From: Mesostigma viride
Taxonomy: Eukaryota > Streptophyta > Mesostigmatophyceae > Mesostigmatales > Mesostigmataceae
NCBI GenBank assembly: GCA_009746045.1
Contig: RPFO01001130.1
Coordinates: 71,501-113,174 of the forward strand
DNA: 41,674 bases
Direction: 5' to 3'
The notes below the pieces were generated by a model. It did no database searches. It saw only the letters and a program-made list of their open reading frames with translations, and was not told the origin of the DNA. Shown here one piece after another: positions 21,842 through 31,038 of this stretch (within the stretch, counting starts at the first letter, position 1; each line of letters opens with the position of its first letter). The position numbers were made by a program, and so were the translations under genes.

Positions 21842-24800
21842 ATGGTCGTGGTTAGCGGGAATCCTGCCAACTATAACCTGAGCACAGGGCTCGGAGAGGA
21901 CACGGTGGACGAGCGAATTGCGGACCTCGAGAGCGATCTCCAGTCCCTTCAGCTGCAGGTCCACCCCTTCGACTCGCACATCACCGTTAACGGGGTCCGC
22001 TACGTATACCCGAGCGCCCCGACGCGAGTGAGATTGGGCGACAACTACAGTGAATGGTCGGCGGTCACGACGGGCGAGTCGAGTGGGCTGCTCGAAGTCG
22101 CCGGCGGGGTCGTTGCTGACTGGGTCAGGATTTCGACCCTATGGCTGCTGGATGATTACACGAACATGTCCGAGGTCGTCCCGAATCGTATTCTGACGCG
22201 CGATCAGATCGACTGGCTGTTTGATCAACACGGTGTTGGGTATACGACCCCTCCTGATCAGACCGCTATGTTCGTGTTAGAGTACGAAGACGGCACACTT
22301 TCCGCGCCAGGAACCACGTTCACGGTCTCGAACAACCAGGACATTCGTATCCGGCTCCCTTACACGGTCACTGGGGGCACGAGCAACGGGAAGTGCGTGT
22401 ACAAGGTCCAGGTTCTCGGCGCGCTTGACCCCATCGATGCGAACCAGGCAGTAGACGGTCCTTACATCGACGAGACCCATTTTGGAAGCACGAGTCACGC
22501 CTATTTCGGCAAACTGATGAGCTACCTGCAAATCGGTTTCGCTACTATGAGAGACCTCAATCGGATGCAGCTGATGCCGTATAATCTCTATATCACGCGC
22601 ACGTACGCCCCGTTAACGGCCTGGGACATAGGGCGGATCGACCAGCCGACCGAGAGTTACTGGAGAACGACCGCGCCTTACCAGACGTGGGTAGTCGTTG
22701 GCGACGGCGGTGTGCCGCCTCTAAAGATAGGGATCAAGAACACAACGCCGTGGGCTTATCAACGGAAACTGCCCATCTCGTGGAAAGTCGACGATGTCGC
22801 GTTAACCGACGCCGCGGGTAGTTTCCAGCTTGACGTGGACGGGGGACTGCGCGGAGAGGACGCGGTTACGTGCGCGTTGACGTCGGCGGATCATGGGAAG
22901 CTCGTGTCGGCCAATGTGACGATCTATAACGACGCGACGATGGCTACGTCTACTACCCAGCGAAAAATGGCTGTTGTGGGCTTAGTGAAGACAGACCCGC
23001 TCGTCCCAGCGATTCGAACACCCAGCCATTACTTCACGACGACAAGACCGGCGAGGATCGGCGTGCAGATGTACGCAGACCATTCCACGGGATGGGGCGA
23101 CGGCGCGCAGACGCCCGCAAATTACGAGATCGTCGCGGACGGGTCCGTGATCGGATCCGTGACCGGCGCCGGGTTTTTGGACTATCTTCTGCCACACTCG
23201 TCGCAGGAGACGGTCCAAATCACGCCTCGTTTCTCGTGTCCTCGCGACGCCCCGCACTTGACCGGAGAGACCGTGACGGTAAGCGGACCGTCCAAGACGT
23301 TCCATAGCCTCCTGCATTTCTCGCGAGATCCCGCTACGACTTTGCAGCCGACACACGACAAGTACGAGTTCACGCCCGATCCCGCGAGTTTTTACGGGCT
23401 GGCCGCGAACGATGTCACACCTCCTGAGAAGTGCGTCGTGTTCAGCGACCAGGAAATCGACGGTCCGTTTGTCCTGTGTTTCGAAATGATCGTCCCGTCC
23501 GGCACCGCATTCGTCTCGCTCTCTGATCACAACGACATAACGGGAAAGTACCACCCCGCTTTCACGGACGGTCACAACTGCTGGAGGAATCAAGGAGCAG
23601 CCGACAACTGGTGGTCGGTTTGTGGGATCAATATCGACAAGACGAACGGGAAGATCGGGCTATATCAAAACCGGAAGATCGCCACTGAGTATACACTCGA
23701 CGCGACGTGGGCAAGTAAGACGATCTTCTGGATAGCGTTTAGGAGACGGTCCGATGGTTTAATTGATCGATACATCTCCTATTCCGCTCCCACTGGTCTG
23801 AGCAGTATGACTAAGCTAGTGAATTCCGCGGCAGGCATTTTTACAGCCTCGCCGAGCGGGATTGTAGCTCCGTACGCGCCTGGTCAGGTCAGAATAGTAT
23901 TCCATCTAGACAGCGCCCAACAGACTATCATCAACTCGTGCGAGGTAGTGGACAACACAACAAATACCGAGTTTGTGTCCATCACATCGACGAACCCAAC
24001 TGGTCTTTATTCGACTTCTGGAGACACGATACGTGTAACACACCGCGGAACTATCGGGTTATACAGTTCGATCATGGGTCGTTACGCACTCTCTGCACCC
24101 GTCCCAGGCGAGCCGAACCTATACTATCGAATCCTTACACTCTCAAAAAGCAACATCGTCCATGCCGTTGTCAAGTTGCCGTCATACGACTATGGGAACG
24201 TTCCGATGACGTACCAAGTTTCCGTATACGGGATACTACCAGATCTCCCACATATTCAAAAATTCACAGTGAAGCTTTATTACGATTACCCGTCGCTAAA
24301 TGCTACCAATACACCAAGCACCGCTATACTCGGTCAGGACTGGGCCGGAGGAACAGTTATTAGCTATGCGTCAACTAATTCTTCAGGGTATAGGTTTGTC
24401 TACATGCAGTGCCAGCGACCTACGTCTTTCGCACCGTCTAATGGCGGTCTCACACATTTATTCACGGCTACATTCGCTCCGAAAAGCGGCTTTAACCCCG
24501 ATATCCCCTTGATATGGTTGGACCTATCAACTGCAGAATTTTACGGCGAAGGGGATATAAATCCAACATGGACGTCGAATTTTGACGAGGCCGTATACAC
24601 AGATGAGCGAGAGGTTCATAGAATCCCGTTCACGATTAGAGGGATGCGAACGGTGGCCTATGACTACATGCAGCCCGAGCTCTGGGAACTGGGCCCGAAA
24701 GGGTCGCGAGCTTCCGTGACGAAACGGGCGCTGTCATACCGTCGCCGACAACACTCGCGTCCTTCTATTTCCGGGTCCAATTCACGCAAGGCGCGCCGGC

Positions 24801-25077
24801 TCTCCTGGACATCGGCCATCCCTACAGACTCTTGTCAGACGCGGTTGGTCTCGTGTATGGCCCGGACACGGCTGGTAGGCTGATAATCGGACCGTCCTGG
24901 CGAGTTGCTCCCGGTTTTGACGAATCCGACGGAGTCTACGAAATCCTGTTGGTGGTGGACAAGCCACTCGGTTCAGGTAGCGCCGTGGTGTACCTGTACC
25001 CGCCTGCGAATTACAGGTCAAAATCCGGGGTTCACGCCAGCGGCGAGGTGTTTGCGCCTATCCAATGGACCGTTTAA
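21842..25077 (+). CDS. Large putative structural/fibre protein (~1,078 aa, one frameshift)
   Basis: First rightward gene. The N-terminus has a short heptad region (DERIADLESDLQSLQLQ, residues ~23-39), common in trimeric fibres. Long stretches of beta-rich, aromatic- and threonine-rich sequence follow. No enzyme motif is seen. The first frame ends at 24883 with an arginine/serine-rich tail unlike the rest. A second frame, open through FYFRVQF and LLDIGHPYRLL, continues to 25077 and restores the composition. The switch lies near 24691-24703 (GGGCCCGAAAGGG) and needs one missing base. From about 23690 to 24640 the codons are visibly more AT-rich than before. Position, size and composition suggest a receptor-binding or other virion surface protein, but no family is recognised. 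Confidence 0.7.
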
Positions 25078-25107
25078 AAATCTCGTCGCTACATTATAAC
25101 GCACACA
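25075..25107 (+). promoter_or_regulatory. Predicted promoter of 25108 gene
   Basis: TAAAAATCTCGTCG contains the stop codon of the previous gene and starts 33 nt before the ATG. TATA lies at 25095-25098, 9 nt before the ATG. Confidence 0.6.
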
Positions 25108-25629
25108 ATGCATCGGAAGAACGCTAAACGCCCAAGTAAGAAAGCACACAAGCCTCGCCGCAAGGTCCGCACCACTGCCCAAATGCCCACGACGAGCACG
25201 ATGACCAACTCCATCATCATCCACTCGACCCCGGTGCGCCGACCCGCCAAGAAAGGCAAAGTCGCCGAGACCCGCGGGTTCAGGGACGCGATGTTGATGT
25301 CCGCCATCATGGCAAACGCGAAACCTGTCGCGTACCCTCCCTTGTCCGCCTATGACCAAAAACCTGAAGCGGCCGCTCCAGTGTCTGTCCCAGTAGCACC
25401 ACCAGTAGCTGCCTCGCCAGAACCAGCGAGACTTGAAGGCGGGTCGCGATTTTCTAGTATCGACTATGAATGTGCGGATTGCGGGTTAAAGCCAAAATCA
25501 AATACACAACAAGGACTGAACCAGCATCTGAGAGCAATGATCAAGAAGAAGGAACCGAAGCACGTATCCGGGGCCCTTAGACGGGGGGAGCTTACTGGTA
25601 TTAGTGGGTCTCGTGAATCTCCCCTGTAA
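25108..25629 (+). CDS. Small basic protein with zinc-ribbon-like end, function unknown
   Basis: 173 aa. The first ~30 residues are very basic (MHRKNAKRPSKKAHKPRRKV), as in viral DNA-binding core proteins. A proline/alanine linker (APVSVPVAPPVAASPEPA) follows. The end has CADC followed by histidines (NQHLRAM, EPKH), resembling a degenerate C2H2 zinc finger but with non-standard spacing. It lies between the large structural protein and the penton. A virion DNA-condensing role is a guess from charge and position. Confidence 0.7.
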   Translation: MHRKNAKRPSKKAHKPRRKVRTTAQMPTTSTMTNSIIIHSTPVRRPAKKGKVAETRGFRDAMLMSAIMANAKPVAYPPLSAYDQKPEAAAPVSVPVAPPVAASPEPARLEGGSRFSSIDYECADCGLKPKSNTQQGLNQHLRAMIKKKEPKHVSGALRRGELTGISGSRESPL

Positions 25630-25658
25630 AAATTTCGAATGCTATATTGCAAAGGTCT
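25627..25658 (+). promoter_or_regulatory. Predicted promoter of 25659 gene
   Basis: TAAAAATTTCGAATGC starts at the previous stop codon, 32 nt before the ATG. TATA lies at 25643-25646, 12 nt before the ATG. Confidence 0.6.
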
Positions 25659-25970
25659 ATGAATATGGACAACCTCTTTTCCGACGCCGAGATGCTGCAG
25701 ATCGCTCAGTGGATGACACTCTACCCCGACACCCCTCGCGAGTTCATCGAGGCAGCCATGCTGTACTGTAGGAGCAAGCCGCTCACCGGGAAGGAGAGGA
25801 GGGTCCTCAAGAGGAAATCGCGTGGGCTTGCGGGAGAGAGTGGCAAGGTCGTGATCCACGGCAAGAACGAAATAACTTCTGAAGTCATTGTAGAGAATGA
25901 AGGAGTACGTTCAGGAGTGCAGGACGTTGACGCTGAGGACCGAGAACAGGACCAGGGGCGGTCTCCATGA
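25659..25970 (+). CDS. Small protein upstream of penton, function unknown
   Basis: 103 aa from ATG 25659 (MNMDNLFSDAEMLQIAQWM). This start is preferred over an upstream TTG because TATA precedes it at the usual distance. A helical N-terminal half with a basic KERRVLKRKSR patch leads into an acidic tail (DVDAEDREQDQ). The last 74 bp overlap the penton gene in another frame, so expression of the two may be coupled. No family is recognised. Confidence 0.65.
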   Translation: MNMDNLFSDAEMLQIAQWMTLYPDTPREFIEAAMLYCRSKPLTGKERRVLKRKSRGLAGESGKVVIHGKNEITSEVIVENEGVRSGVQDVDAEDREQDQGRSP

Positions 25971-26754
25971 TCCAATTTGGGACATCCCTGCAGGGTTGTT
26001 AGAGGATTACCACGACGTGGGGCTGACCCTGCTGACGATTCCCTACGAGCAGACACACATCAACAGCAATAACAACACCTTTGAGGTCACGATGGCGACG
26101 GCGCACACGGTCTCGCTGCCGGTCGGGTCGTGGACCACCATTGAGAACCGCCAGAACATCGAGACGACTTTATTGACAATCGACAGCAGCTTCACAGTCA
26201 CCTATGATCGGGCCAATAGTCGGTACACGTTCGTTGCAGAGAGTCCGTTCCAGTTCCTGGTTGGCGAGTCGGTCGGGCGGGTCCTCGGGCTAACACCCGG
26301 CATTCATCAGTCGAATGACCAGTTCGTCGTTTACAGCAACCGACCAGCCACGAACGGGCGGCTGCGGGCCGTGTATGTTTACTCGGACATCGTGCGCGGG
26401 AACGTGGTTTCGGCGACCCACGGGACGGTCTACGGCGGTCTGTTGGCGTGTTGTCCGAACCTGTCCAAATTTCTTGAGCCCATCATATGGCAGGCGCAGA
26501 GTCCACTGTGGCAGCACGTACGAGACTCTCCTAGGTCGATCAGCCTGCGCCTGTTAGACGAGGACGACGCACCGATCCAGCTGTACAGCGACTGGGTGGT
26601 TCAGCTGACTTTCCGGATATCCCCGCAAAAGGCCATGGGGGTCGAGGCGCGGAAGATCGGGGGTATTCTCAAGTACATGGCGCTCGACAAGGACGTTCTG
26701 CCTGCGAGAAGATTATCTAACCAGGTAGGTATAAACGAAGAGGATGAAGCTTGA
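25897..26754 (+). CDS. Penton (minor capsid) protein
   Basis: 285 aa. Predicted single-jelly-roll protein forming the capsid vertices. The N-terminus (RTLTLRTENR) and the region around TIPYEQTHINSNNNTF resemble the opening of PLV/virophage penton proteins. A second family-like stretch is LRLLDEDDAPIQL followed by SDWVVQLTF near the C-terminus. The start at 25897 overlaps the upstream gene, but the residues just after it match the family's usual N-terminus, so it is favoured. It lies two genes upstream of the major capsid protein, the usual order. Its own end overlaps the next gene by 11 bp. Confidence 0.87.
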   Translation: MKEYVQECRTLTLRTENRTRGGLHDPIWDIPAGLLEDYHDVGLTLLTIPYEQTHINSNNNTFEVTMATAHTVSLPVGSWTTIENRQNIETTLLTIDSSFTVTYDRANSRYTFVAESPFQFLVGESVGRVLGLTPGIHQSNDQFVVYSNRPATNGRLRAVYVYSDIVRGNVVSATHGTVYGGLLACCPNLSKFLEPIIWQAQSPLWQHVRDSPRSISLRLLDEDDAPIQLYSDWVVQLTFRISPQKAMGVEARKIGGILKYMALDKDVLPARRLSNQVGINEEDEA

Positions 26755-27027
26755 TTTCGGCAAAGTCGTGAGCACCGCGCGTAAAATCGGACACATGGCG
26801 GGGGATGCGATCAGAAAGTCGGCGAGGGCGCGCGGTTCATCAAGGGTGCCGCCGGTGCCGCGGACGCAGCTCTCGGGCACGTTCCCAGCAAACTCATCGA
26901 AAGCTCCCCAGTCTTGGGAACGGTCTACAAGGCCGCGAAGACCGGACTCGACGCCCTTTCGCACATCGAGAGGAAGGTGGACGCGCACAGGGCGTCCAAC
27001 CCGCTGCTTGGTAAGTTCCTAAGCTAG
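26744..27027 (+). CDS. Small protein in the pVI position (frameshifted)
   Basis: The frame from ATG 26744 reads MKLDFGKVVSTARKIGHMAG, then turns into arginine/serine/proline-rich nonsense after 26815-26818 (AAAG). The +2 frame from there reads VGEGARFIKGAAGAA, PSKLIESSPVLG, TVYKAAKTGLDALSHIERKV and ends LLGKFLS at 27027. One missing A restores a ~94-aa alanine/glycine-rich amphipathic protein. TATA lies 10 nt before the ATG. A short amphipathic protein between penton and hexon-like genes sits where adenovirus pVI does, so a membrane-lytic or capsid-cement role is possible. That is inference from position and composition. Confidence 0.6.
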
Positions 27028-27031
27028 CCGG

Positions 27032-27067
27032 ATTTTTATCTAAGGTAGAAGGTATACAACACACACC
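27032..27067 (+). promoter_or_regulatory. Predicted promoter of major capsid gene
   Basis: ATTTTTATCTAAGG lies ~36 nt before the ATG. GGTATACAACACACACC directly precedes it, with TATA at 27053-27056, 11 nt before the ATG. Confidence 0.6.
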
Positions 27068-28309
27068 ATGTCTTCTGACGGTTCTTGGTACAATCGCGCG
27101 ATCCCGAAGTCCATGCAGTACCTCATTAAGACGCTCGGTCAGCACTCCACGTCCCGCGTACAGCTCTCCACGCTCTCCGCCAACTCCGGCATCAAGCAGG
27201 GGTCGGTGGTGGCGGTCCGGCTGCCTACCCATGGGTTTGCCGACCTTCACTCGTTCGCCATGTTCTTTGAAGCGACACCGACTACGACGGCTGGTTTTTG
27301 CAAGTTTCCACCGTACACGTCTTCGCTCATCAGGCGGCTCGAGGTGCTGGTTGGTGGCCAGTCTGTGGACTCGATCAACGATTACGCCCAGCTCTTCAAC
27401 ACTTTGTTGACGGTCCATGGAGGACAGGGATTTATCAACTCTCAGGGGCCTGCCGGTTGGTCTCTTAACAACCCAGGGGTAGTAGCCCTGACAGAAAACA
27501 CGGCACAAAAGGGTATTATTGACAACTGGCTCGGGTTCTTGTCCGGCGACCCTCGAATCATCGACCTCAGTCTCTTTCCACCGATCGAGATCCGCATCAC
27601 GCTCATGGACGGCGGGGTGATGATCCCAGGAGCTGCTGGTGGTGCTGTTGCGGCTGGGGCTGGTCTCGGGTTTGAGCTGAAGGACATCCATTTCTCGATC
27701 GACACGTACAGGTTCCAAGAGGATGTGGTCTCTCAGATCTTCGCGTCTCGGCTGGCTGAGGGTGGCACCTTGCCGTTCAGGTGGAAGACCTGGCAATCGA
27801 CCAAACAGACGATTCCCGGCGACACCTACAGCATCAAGGCTACCCTCTCGTCAGCATCCGCGTCAAAGTTGTTGGCCGTCCAGGTAGCAGCCGCAGCTGA
27901 TGTGGCAAACGCGCGATACAACACCATGTTCGCGCACACCGCCGACGGCCTCACCGGATTCCAGTTCGACATCAACGGCAGCAATCAGACACCAGCGTAC
28001 AGGATGGGCATCACAGAGGCATGGGTGAACCTGGTTAGCGCCTTCAATGACCAGGGGAACAGTCTGTCGTGCGCAAGGGCAGACATCAATCCCGAGACAT
28101 GGGCTGGTAGCGATTTCGTCATGGCTTGTCACCTCAACATGCCATGTGCTGGCGCCGAGTACCAGAGCGGTCTCGATCTACGGGGCACTGCATCGGTAGT
28201 GACTCTGCGCGTTGACAGCGCGGGTGCGGGTCATGTCTCGTACATCTTCGTAGAGATGGAGGCGAAGATGGACGTCGGCGCAGGGCGGCAGGCGGCCGTG
28301 TACCTGTAA
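27068..28309 (+). CDS. Major capsid protein (double jelly roll)
   Basis: 413 aa, intact. Predicted hexon-like protein that trimerises to build the icosahedral shell. It has the PLV major-capsid look: an N-terminal MSSDGSWYNRAIPKSMQYL, then SLIRRLEVLVGGQSVDSIND (a conserved strand/turn with YAQLFNTL following), PPIEIRITLMDGG, ELKDIHFSIDTYRF and a C-terminal VSYIFVEMEAKMDV strand. Length is within the range of small PLV capsid proteins, shorter than Polinton or giant-virus versions. It follows the penton and pVI-position genes, the standard morphogenetic order. The match is by recognised pattern. A structure prediction should show two stacked jelly rolls. Confidence 0.88.
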   Translation: MSSDGSWYNRAIPKSMQYLIKTLGQHSTSRVQLSTLSANSGIKQGSVVAVRLPTHGFADLHSFAMFFEATPTTTAGFCKFPPYTSSLIRRLEVLVGGQSVDSINDYAQLFNTLLTVHGGQGFINSQGPAGWSLNNPGVVALTENTAQKGIIDNWLGFLSGDPRIIDLSLFPPIEIRITLMDGGVMIPGAAGGAVAAGAGLGFELKDIHFSIDTYRFQEDVVSQIFASRLAEGGTLPFRWKTWQSTKQTIPGDTYSIKATLSSASASKLLAVQVAAAADVANARYNTMFAHTADGLTGFQFDINGSNQTPAYRMGITEAWVNLVSAFNDQGNSLSCARADINPETWAGSDFVMACHLNMPCAGAEYQSGLDLRGTASVVTLRVDSAGAGHVSYIFVEMEAKMDVGAGRQAAVYL

Positions 28310-28339
28310 AAATGTCTGATGGTTAGTGTATAGCATTCG
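28307..28339 (+). promoter_or_regulatory. Predicted promoter of 28340 gene
   Basis: TAAAAATGTCTGATGG begins at the capsid stop codon, 33 nt before the ATG. TATA lies at 28329-28332, 7 nt before the ATG. Confidence 0.55.
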
Positions 28340-28504
28340 ATGGATTATCTCAAGGACCCGCGATACACCGCGAATCCTCTCAACAGAGTCACTCTGGTCT
28401 TCGACACCCCTGAGCTGGCCGATAATGGTACGGCGACTAACTTGCCGCCCAAGAAGGGCCCGCTGATGGAACCCAAGTTCCAGTATCCTCTGCCAAAAAA
28501 ATAG
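28340..28504 (+). CDS. 54-aa ORF downstream of capsid gene
   Basis: Reads MDYLKDPRYTANPLNRVTLV and ends FQYPLPKK. It is hydrophilic, with no transmembrane segment or recognised domain. The upstream A-tract/TATA arrangement is like that of its neighbours, and it fills the gap between two genes exactly, which supports it as real despite its size. A virion accessory peptide is possible. The function is unknown. Confidence 0.55.
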   Translation: MDYLKDPRYTANPLNRVTLVFDTPELADNGTATNLPPKKGPLMEPKFQYPLPKK

Positions 28505-28530
28505 TGTCATTGTGGTAGTATACTAGCTCC
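28495..28530 (+). promoter_or_regulatory. Predicted promoter of adhesin gene
   Basis: An A7 tract followed by TAGTGTC lies ~36 nt before the ATG at 28531. TATA is at 28519-28522, 8 nt before that ATG. This supports 28531, not 28587, as the first start codon. Confidence 0.5.
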
Positions 28531-30212
28531 ATGTTGTATGAGTATGGTGTTTGTCCTGCCTTGATGCGGAAGAAGCGTAACCAGTAATGATAGCGCCATC
28601 AATCACATTAACAACTACAGGAGGATCATATCCCAGCGCCTCCCCGATTGCAGTGACAGCAACATTCAGCCAACAAGTCACCGGTTTCGCCTTGGGTGAT
28701 ATCGCTGTCATAAATGGTACTGCATCCGGTTTAACGGGTAGCGACACCTCCTACACGTTCACGGTGACTCCGGCAGTCGCTTATTCACTGACAACCGTCA
28801 GCGTTGGAGCAAATGCAGCAATCAACACGCTAGGAATCGGCAACACGGCCTCCTCCACCCTCTCCTTCACGTACTCGCCCCCTCCGACGGTGACTCTCGC
28901 TACGAGCGCGGGCTCGACGCCCACCACCAGTCCTGTGGAAGTGACCGCCACATTCAGCAGGTCCGTCACGGGGTTCGCGTTGGGCGACATCACCGTGACC
29001 AACGGGACCGCCGCCAACCTCACCGGCAGCGGGGCGTCCTACGCCTTCCAGGTGACGCCCACGACCGCCTACACCATCACGAACGTCAGCGTGGGCGCGG
29101 GCACCGTGGTGGACGCTTCAGGGAACGCCAACGCGGCTTCCAACACGCTGTCATTCACGTATGCCCCTCAGCCAACCGTCACGCTGTCAACGTCCGCGGG
29201 GTCCACTTCTGCATGGAGTTTCATATCCGCGACGGCGACTTTCAGTCGAGCGGTGACCGGTTTCGCGTTGGGCGACATCACGGTGACAAACGGGACCGCC
29301 TCCAATTTGGTCGGCAGCGGGGCGTCGTACACGTTCAACGTGACGGCGACGACGGCCAATTCCGCCACGTCCTTCAACGTCGGCGCGGGGGCCGTGACAG
29401 ACGCGGTGTTCGGGACCGGCAACTCGGTTTCGAACTCGCTTTCGTTCACCTATACGCCATACAACCCCGCCACCGACTCGTCCCTGTACGCGTGGTACGA
29501 TCCCACGGACTCGTCGACGCTGTACAGCGACACCAATTTTACCACGCTCGCCACGACTTCAGTAAGGGGCATGAAAGACAAGAAGGGGACCCAGCACTTA
29601 CTGTGCTTCACCACTAATGCGCCGACCATCGACAACACTAGCTTAAACTCTAAGCGGTCTCTTCAATTCAGTTACAGTTTGCGTAACGGGTTCCAGAGCG
29701 ACGGGTTTTTCTGGGGTCGTCCGCAAAACACCTTGATCGTCGTCGCAAAATCAAACACCCCGAGTGTTTACCCTCGACTATCAGGTAGTGGCATGAAAGG
29801 CCTCGTTGTCGGTGCTCAAAGTAATTACGGACTGGGCATCTGCAACAACTGCGACGATTACAAGTTTTATGCGCTTTTGGGTACGGACGGAGCCAATCAA
29901 CCGATCTGCACGAATGCAGAGTTTTACGACGGCCGGGCGCACGTGCTGGCGCTGTCGTGCGACCTAGGAAGCACGCCAAAAACGTCCATGACCAGATTTG
30001 ATGGTAGAGATGGTGGGGCGTACGTCGGTACTGCGGTACAGAATCCCGGAAGGATCTGCGTGGGCGCAGATATAGATTGGAGCACTCGTAACTGGGACGG
30101 ATGGACCGGCGAGATCCTGATCTACAGCACCGCCAAGACCGCGGCCGAGCTTGAGCTGATCCGCGGGTACCTCGTGGCCAAGTGGGGCACTCCCGCCGCC
30201 ATCCCAGCGTAG
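28531..30212 (+). CDS. Putative adhesin: three bacterial-type Ig-like repeats plus lectin-like domain
   Basis: The main frame from ATG 28587 is 541 aa. Three ~96-residue repeats each contain VTGFALGDI (residues 31, 127, 223) and a NGTA-NL-GS turn, the pattern of bacterial Ig-like surface domains. A ~250-residue C-terminal domain follows (SLYAWYDPTDSS to LELIRGYLVAKWG), resembling LamG/concanavalin-type folds at the end of bacterial and phage adhesins. A short 18-codon frame from ATG 28531, which has the viral promoter signal, ends TAATG over the 28587 start. It is either a leader ORF or the true N-terminus broken by one missing base. Predicted role: host-cell attachment at the virion surface. 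Bacterial origin of the repeats is inferred. Confidence 0.8.
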
Positions 30213-30258
30213 AGTTAAGACTAGAACTATTATCTCTTATAAGTTGTAATAAAGTACC

Positions 30259-30771
30259 ATGGATTATCCCACATATTACCAATACGTCGTCGATTTTAAA
30301 GGGATGACGCCAACGATTGACGGCAGAACCGGGCTGTGTTATTTCAACGTCAAACCAGACCCGCGCGCTCCTGTCATCGACAGCACCTGGCGCGGTGGCG
30401 CTCACTGGGTTGGATTTGATTTCGTCGAGAACCGCGATAATTACAAGGTCATCGGCCTAGTGTCTCCTAGTTTCTTGGGCGGCGAGCAAAACCCAGGGGA
30501 ATGCGTCGTTCTGTGCTCTGAGCAGATGGAAATCGGTGGAGAAGGTATCCCCCTGTACGAATTCTCGCCAAACGCGCATTCGTTCTATAACCTCAAGGAC
30601 CCATACCTGTTCAGGCACGGAGGACAGCTGGTGATCGGTCTAGTTCACATCGACAGAGAGGCAGAGGACACCGACAAATACAAACCAGTGGGGAGTTTCA
30701 GGTCGTTTGTGTGCATCTTGCGTTTCGAGAAGGTCCGCGGGTTCGACAAGTGCAAGTGCCATCACAAGTAG
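30259..30771 (+). CDS. Conserved-looking protein of unknown function (170 aa)
   Basis: Starts MDYPTYYQYVVDFKGMTPTI and ends CKCHHK. It mixes hydrophobic strands (HWVGFDF, VIGLVSPSFLGG, LVIGLVHIDRE) with aromatic residues, suggesting a compact alpha/beta or beta domain. It has several cysteines, and no transmembrane segment is evident. TATA lies 17 nt before the ATG, farther than in other genes. It is the first of three accessory genes at the right end. No family is recognised. Confidence 0.7.
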   Translation: MDYPTYYQYVVDFKGMTPTIDGRTGLCYFNVKPDPRAPVIDSTWRGGAHWVGFDFVENRDNYKVIGLVSPSFLGGEQNPGECVVLCSEQMEIGGEGIPLYEFSPNAHSFYNLKDPYLFRHGGQLVIGLVHIDREAEDTDKYKPVGSFRSFVCILRFEKVRGFDKCKCHHK

Positions 30772-30805
30772 GTTAAAAAAGCTCATCATAGGTTGAAACA
30801 CTTCT

Positions 30806-30997
30806 ATGGGCAACTGTTTAAAGCTTGGTTACGAGTACTCAGAAATTCTGGAGGAGTCGATAAGGAGGATGAGAAGGAGCCCGACGTACCGACGCGCCTA
30901 TGAGAGCGTGTATGTTCCTAAATGGATTTTAGAGATCGCGCCAGACTCCGAGGGCACTCCGACTCCCGCCCCATCACCTGATAATAAACATAACTAA
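30806..30997 (+). CDS. Small protein with candidate myristoylation/palmitoylation signal
   Basis: 63 aa beginning MGNCLKLG: Gly2 followed by Cys4 is the arrangement typical of N-myristoylated, palmitoylated proteins anchored to membranes in eukaryotes. A basic helix (ESIRRMRRSPTYRRAYES) and a proline-rich tail follow. An A6 tract lies ~32 nt upstream, but no TATA is present (CATAGG only). It could target a host membrane or the virion-membrane interface. The lipidation is predicted from the first residues only. Confidence 0.6.
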   Translation: MGNCLKLGYEYSEILEESIRRMRRSPTYRRAYESVYVPKWILEIAPDSEGTPTPAPSPDNKHN

Positions 30998-31001
30998 TCA
31001 A

Positions 31002-31038
31002 TAAAATTCTCTTTGCATGAATCTATACAGCTCCCAAC
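31002..31038 (+). promoter_or_regulatory. Predicted promoter of 31039 gene
   Basis: TAAAATTCTCTTTGC lies ~36 nt before the ATG. TATA is at 31024-31027, 11 nt before it. Confidence 0.55.

Noticed and set aside
28587-29460. Bacterial contamination suggested by Ig-like repeats
   Set aside because: The gene sits within the intact viral late block and its neighbours carry the viral promoter motifs. Gene acquisition by the virus is simpler.
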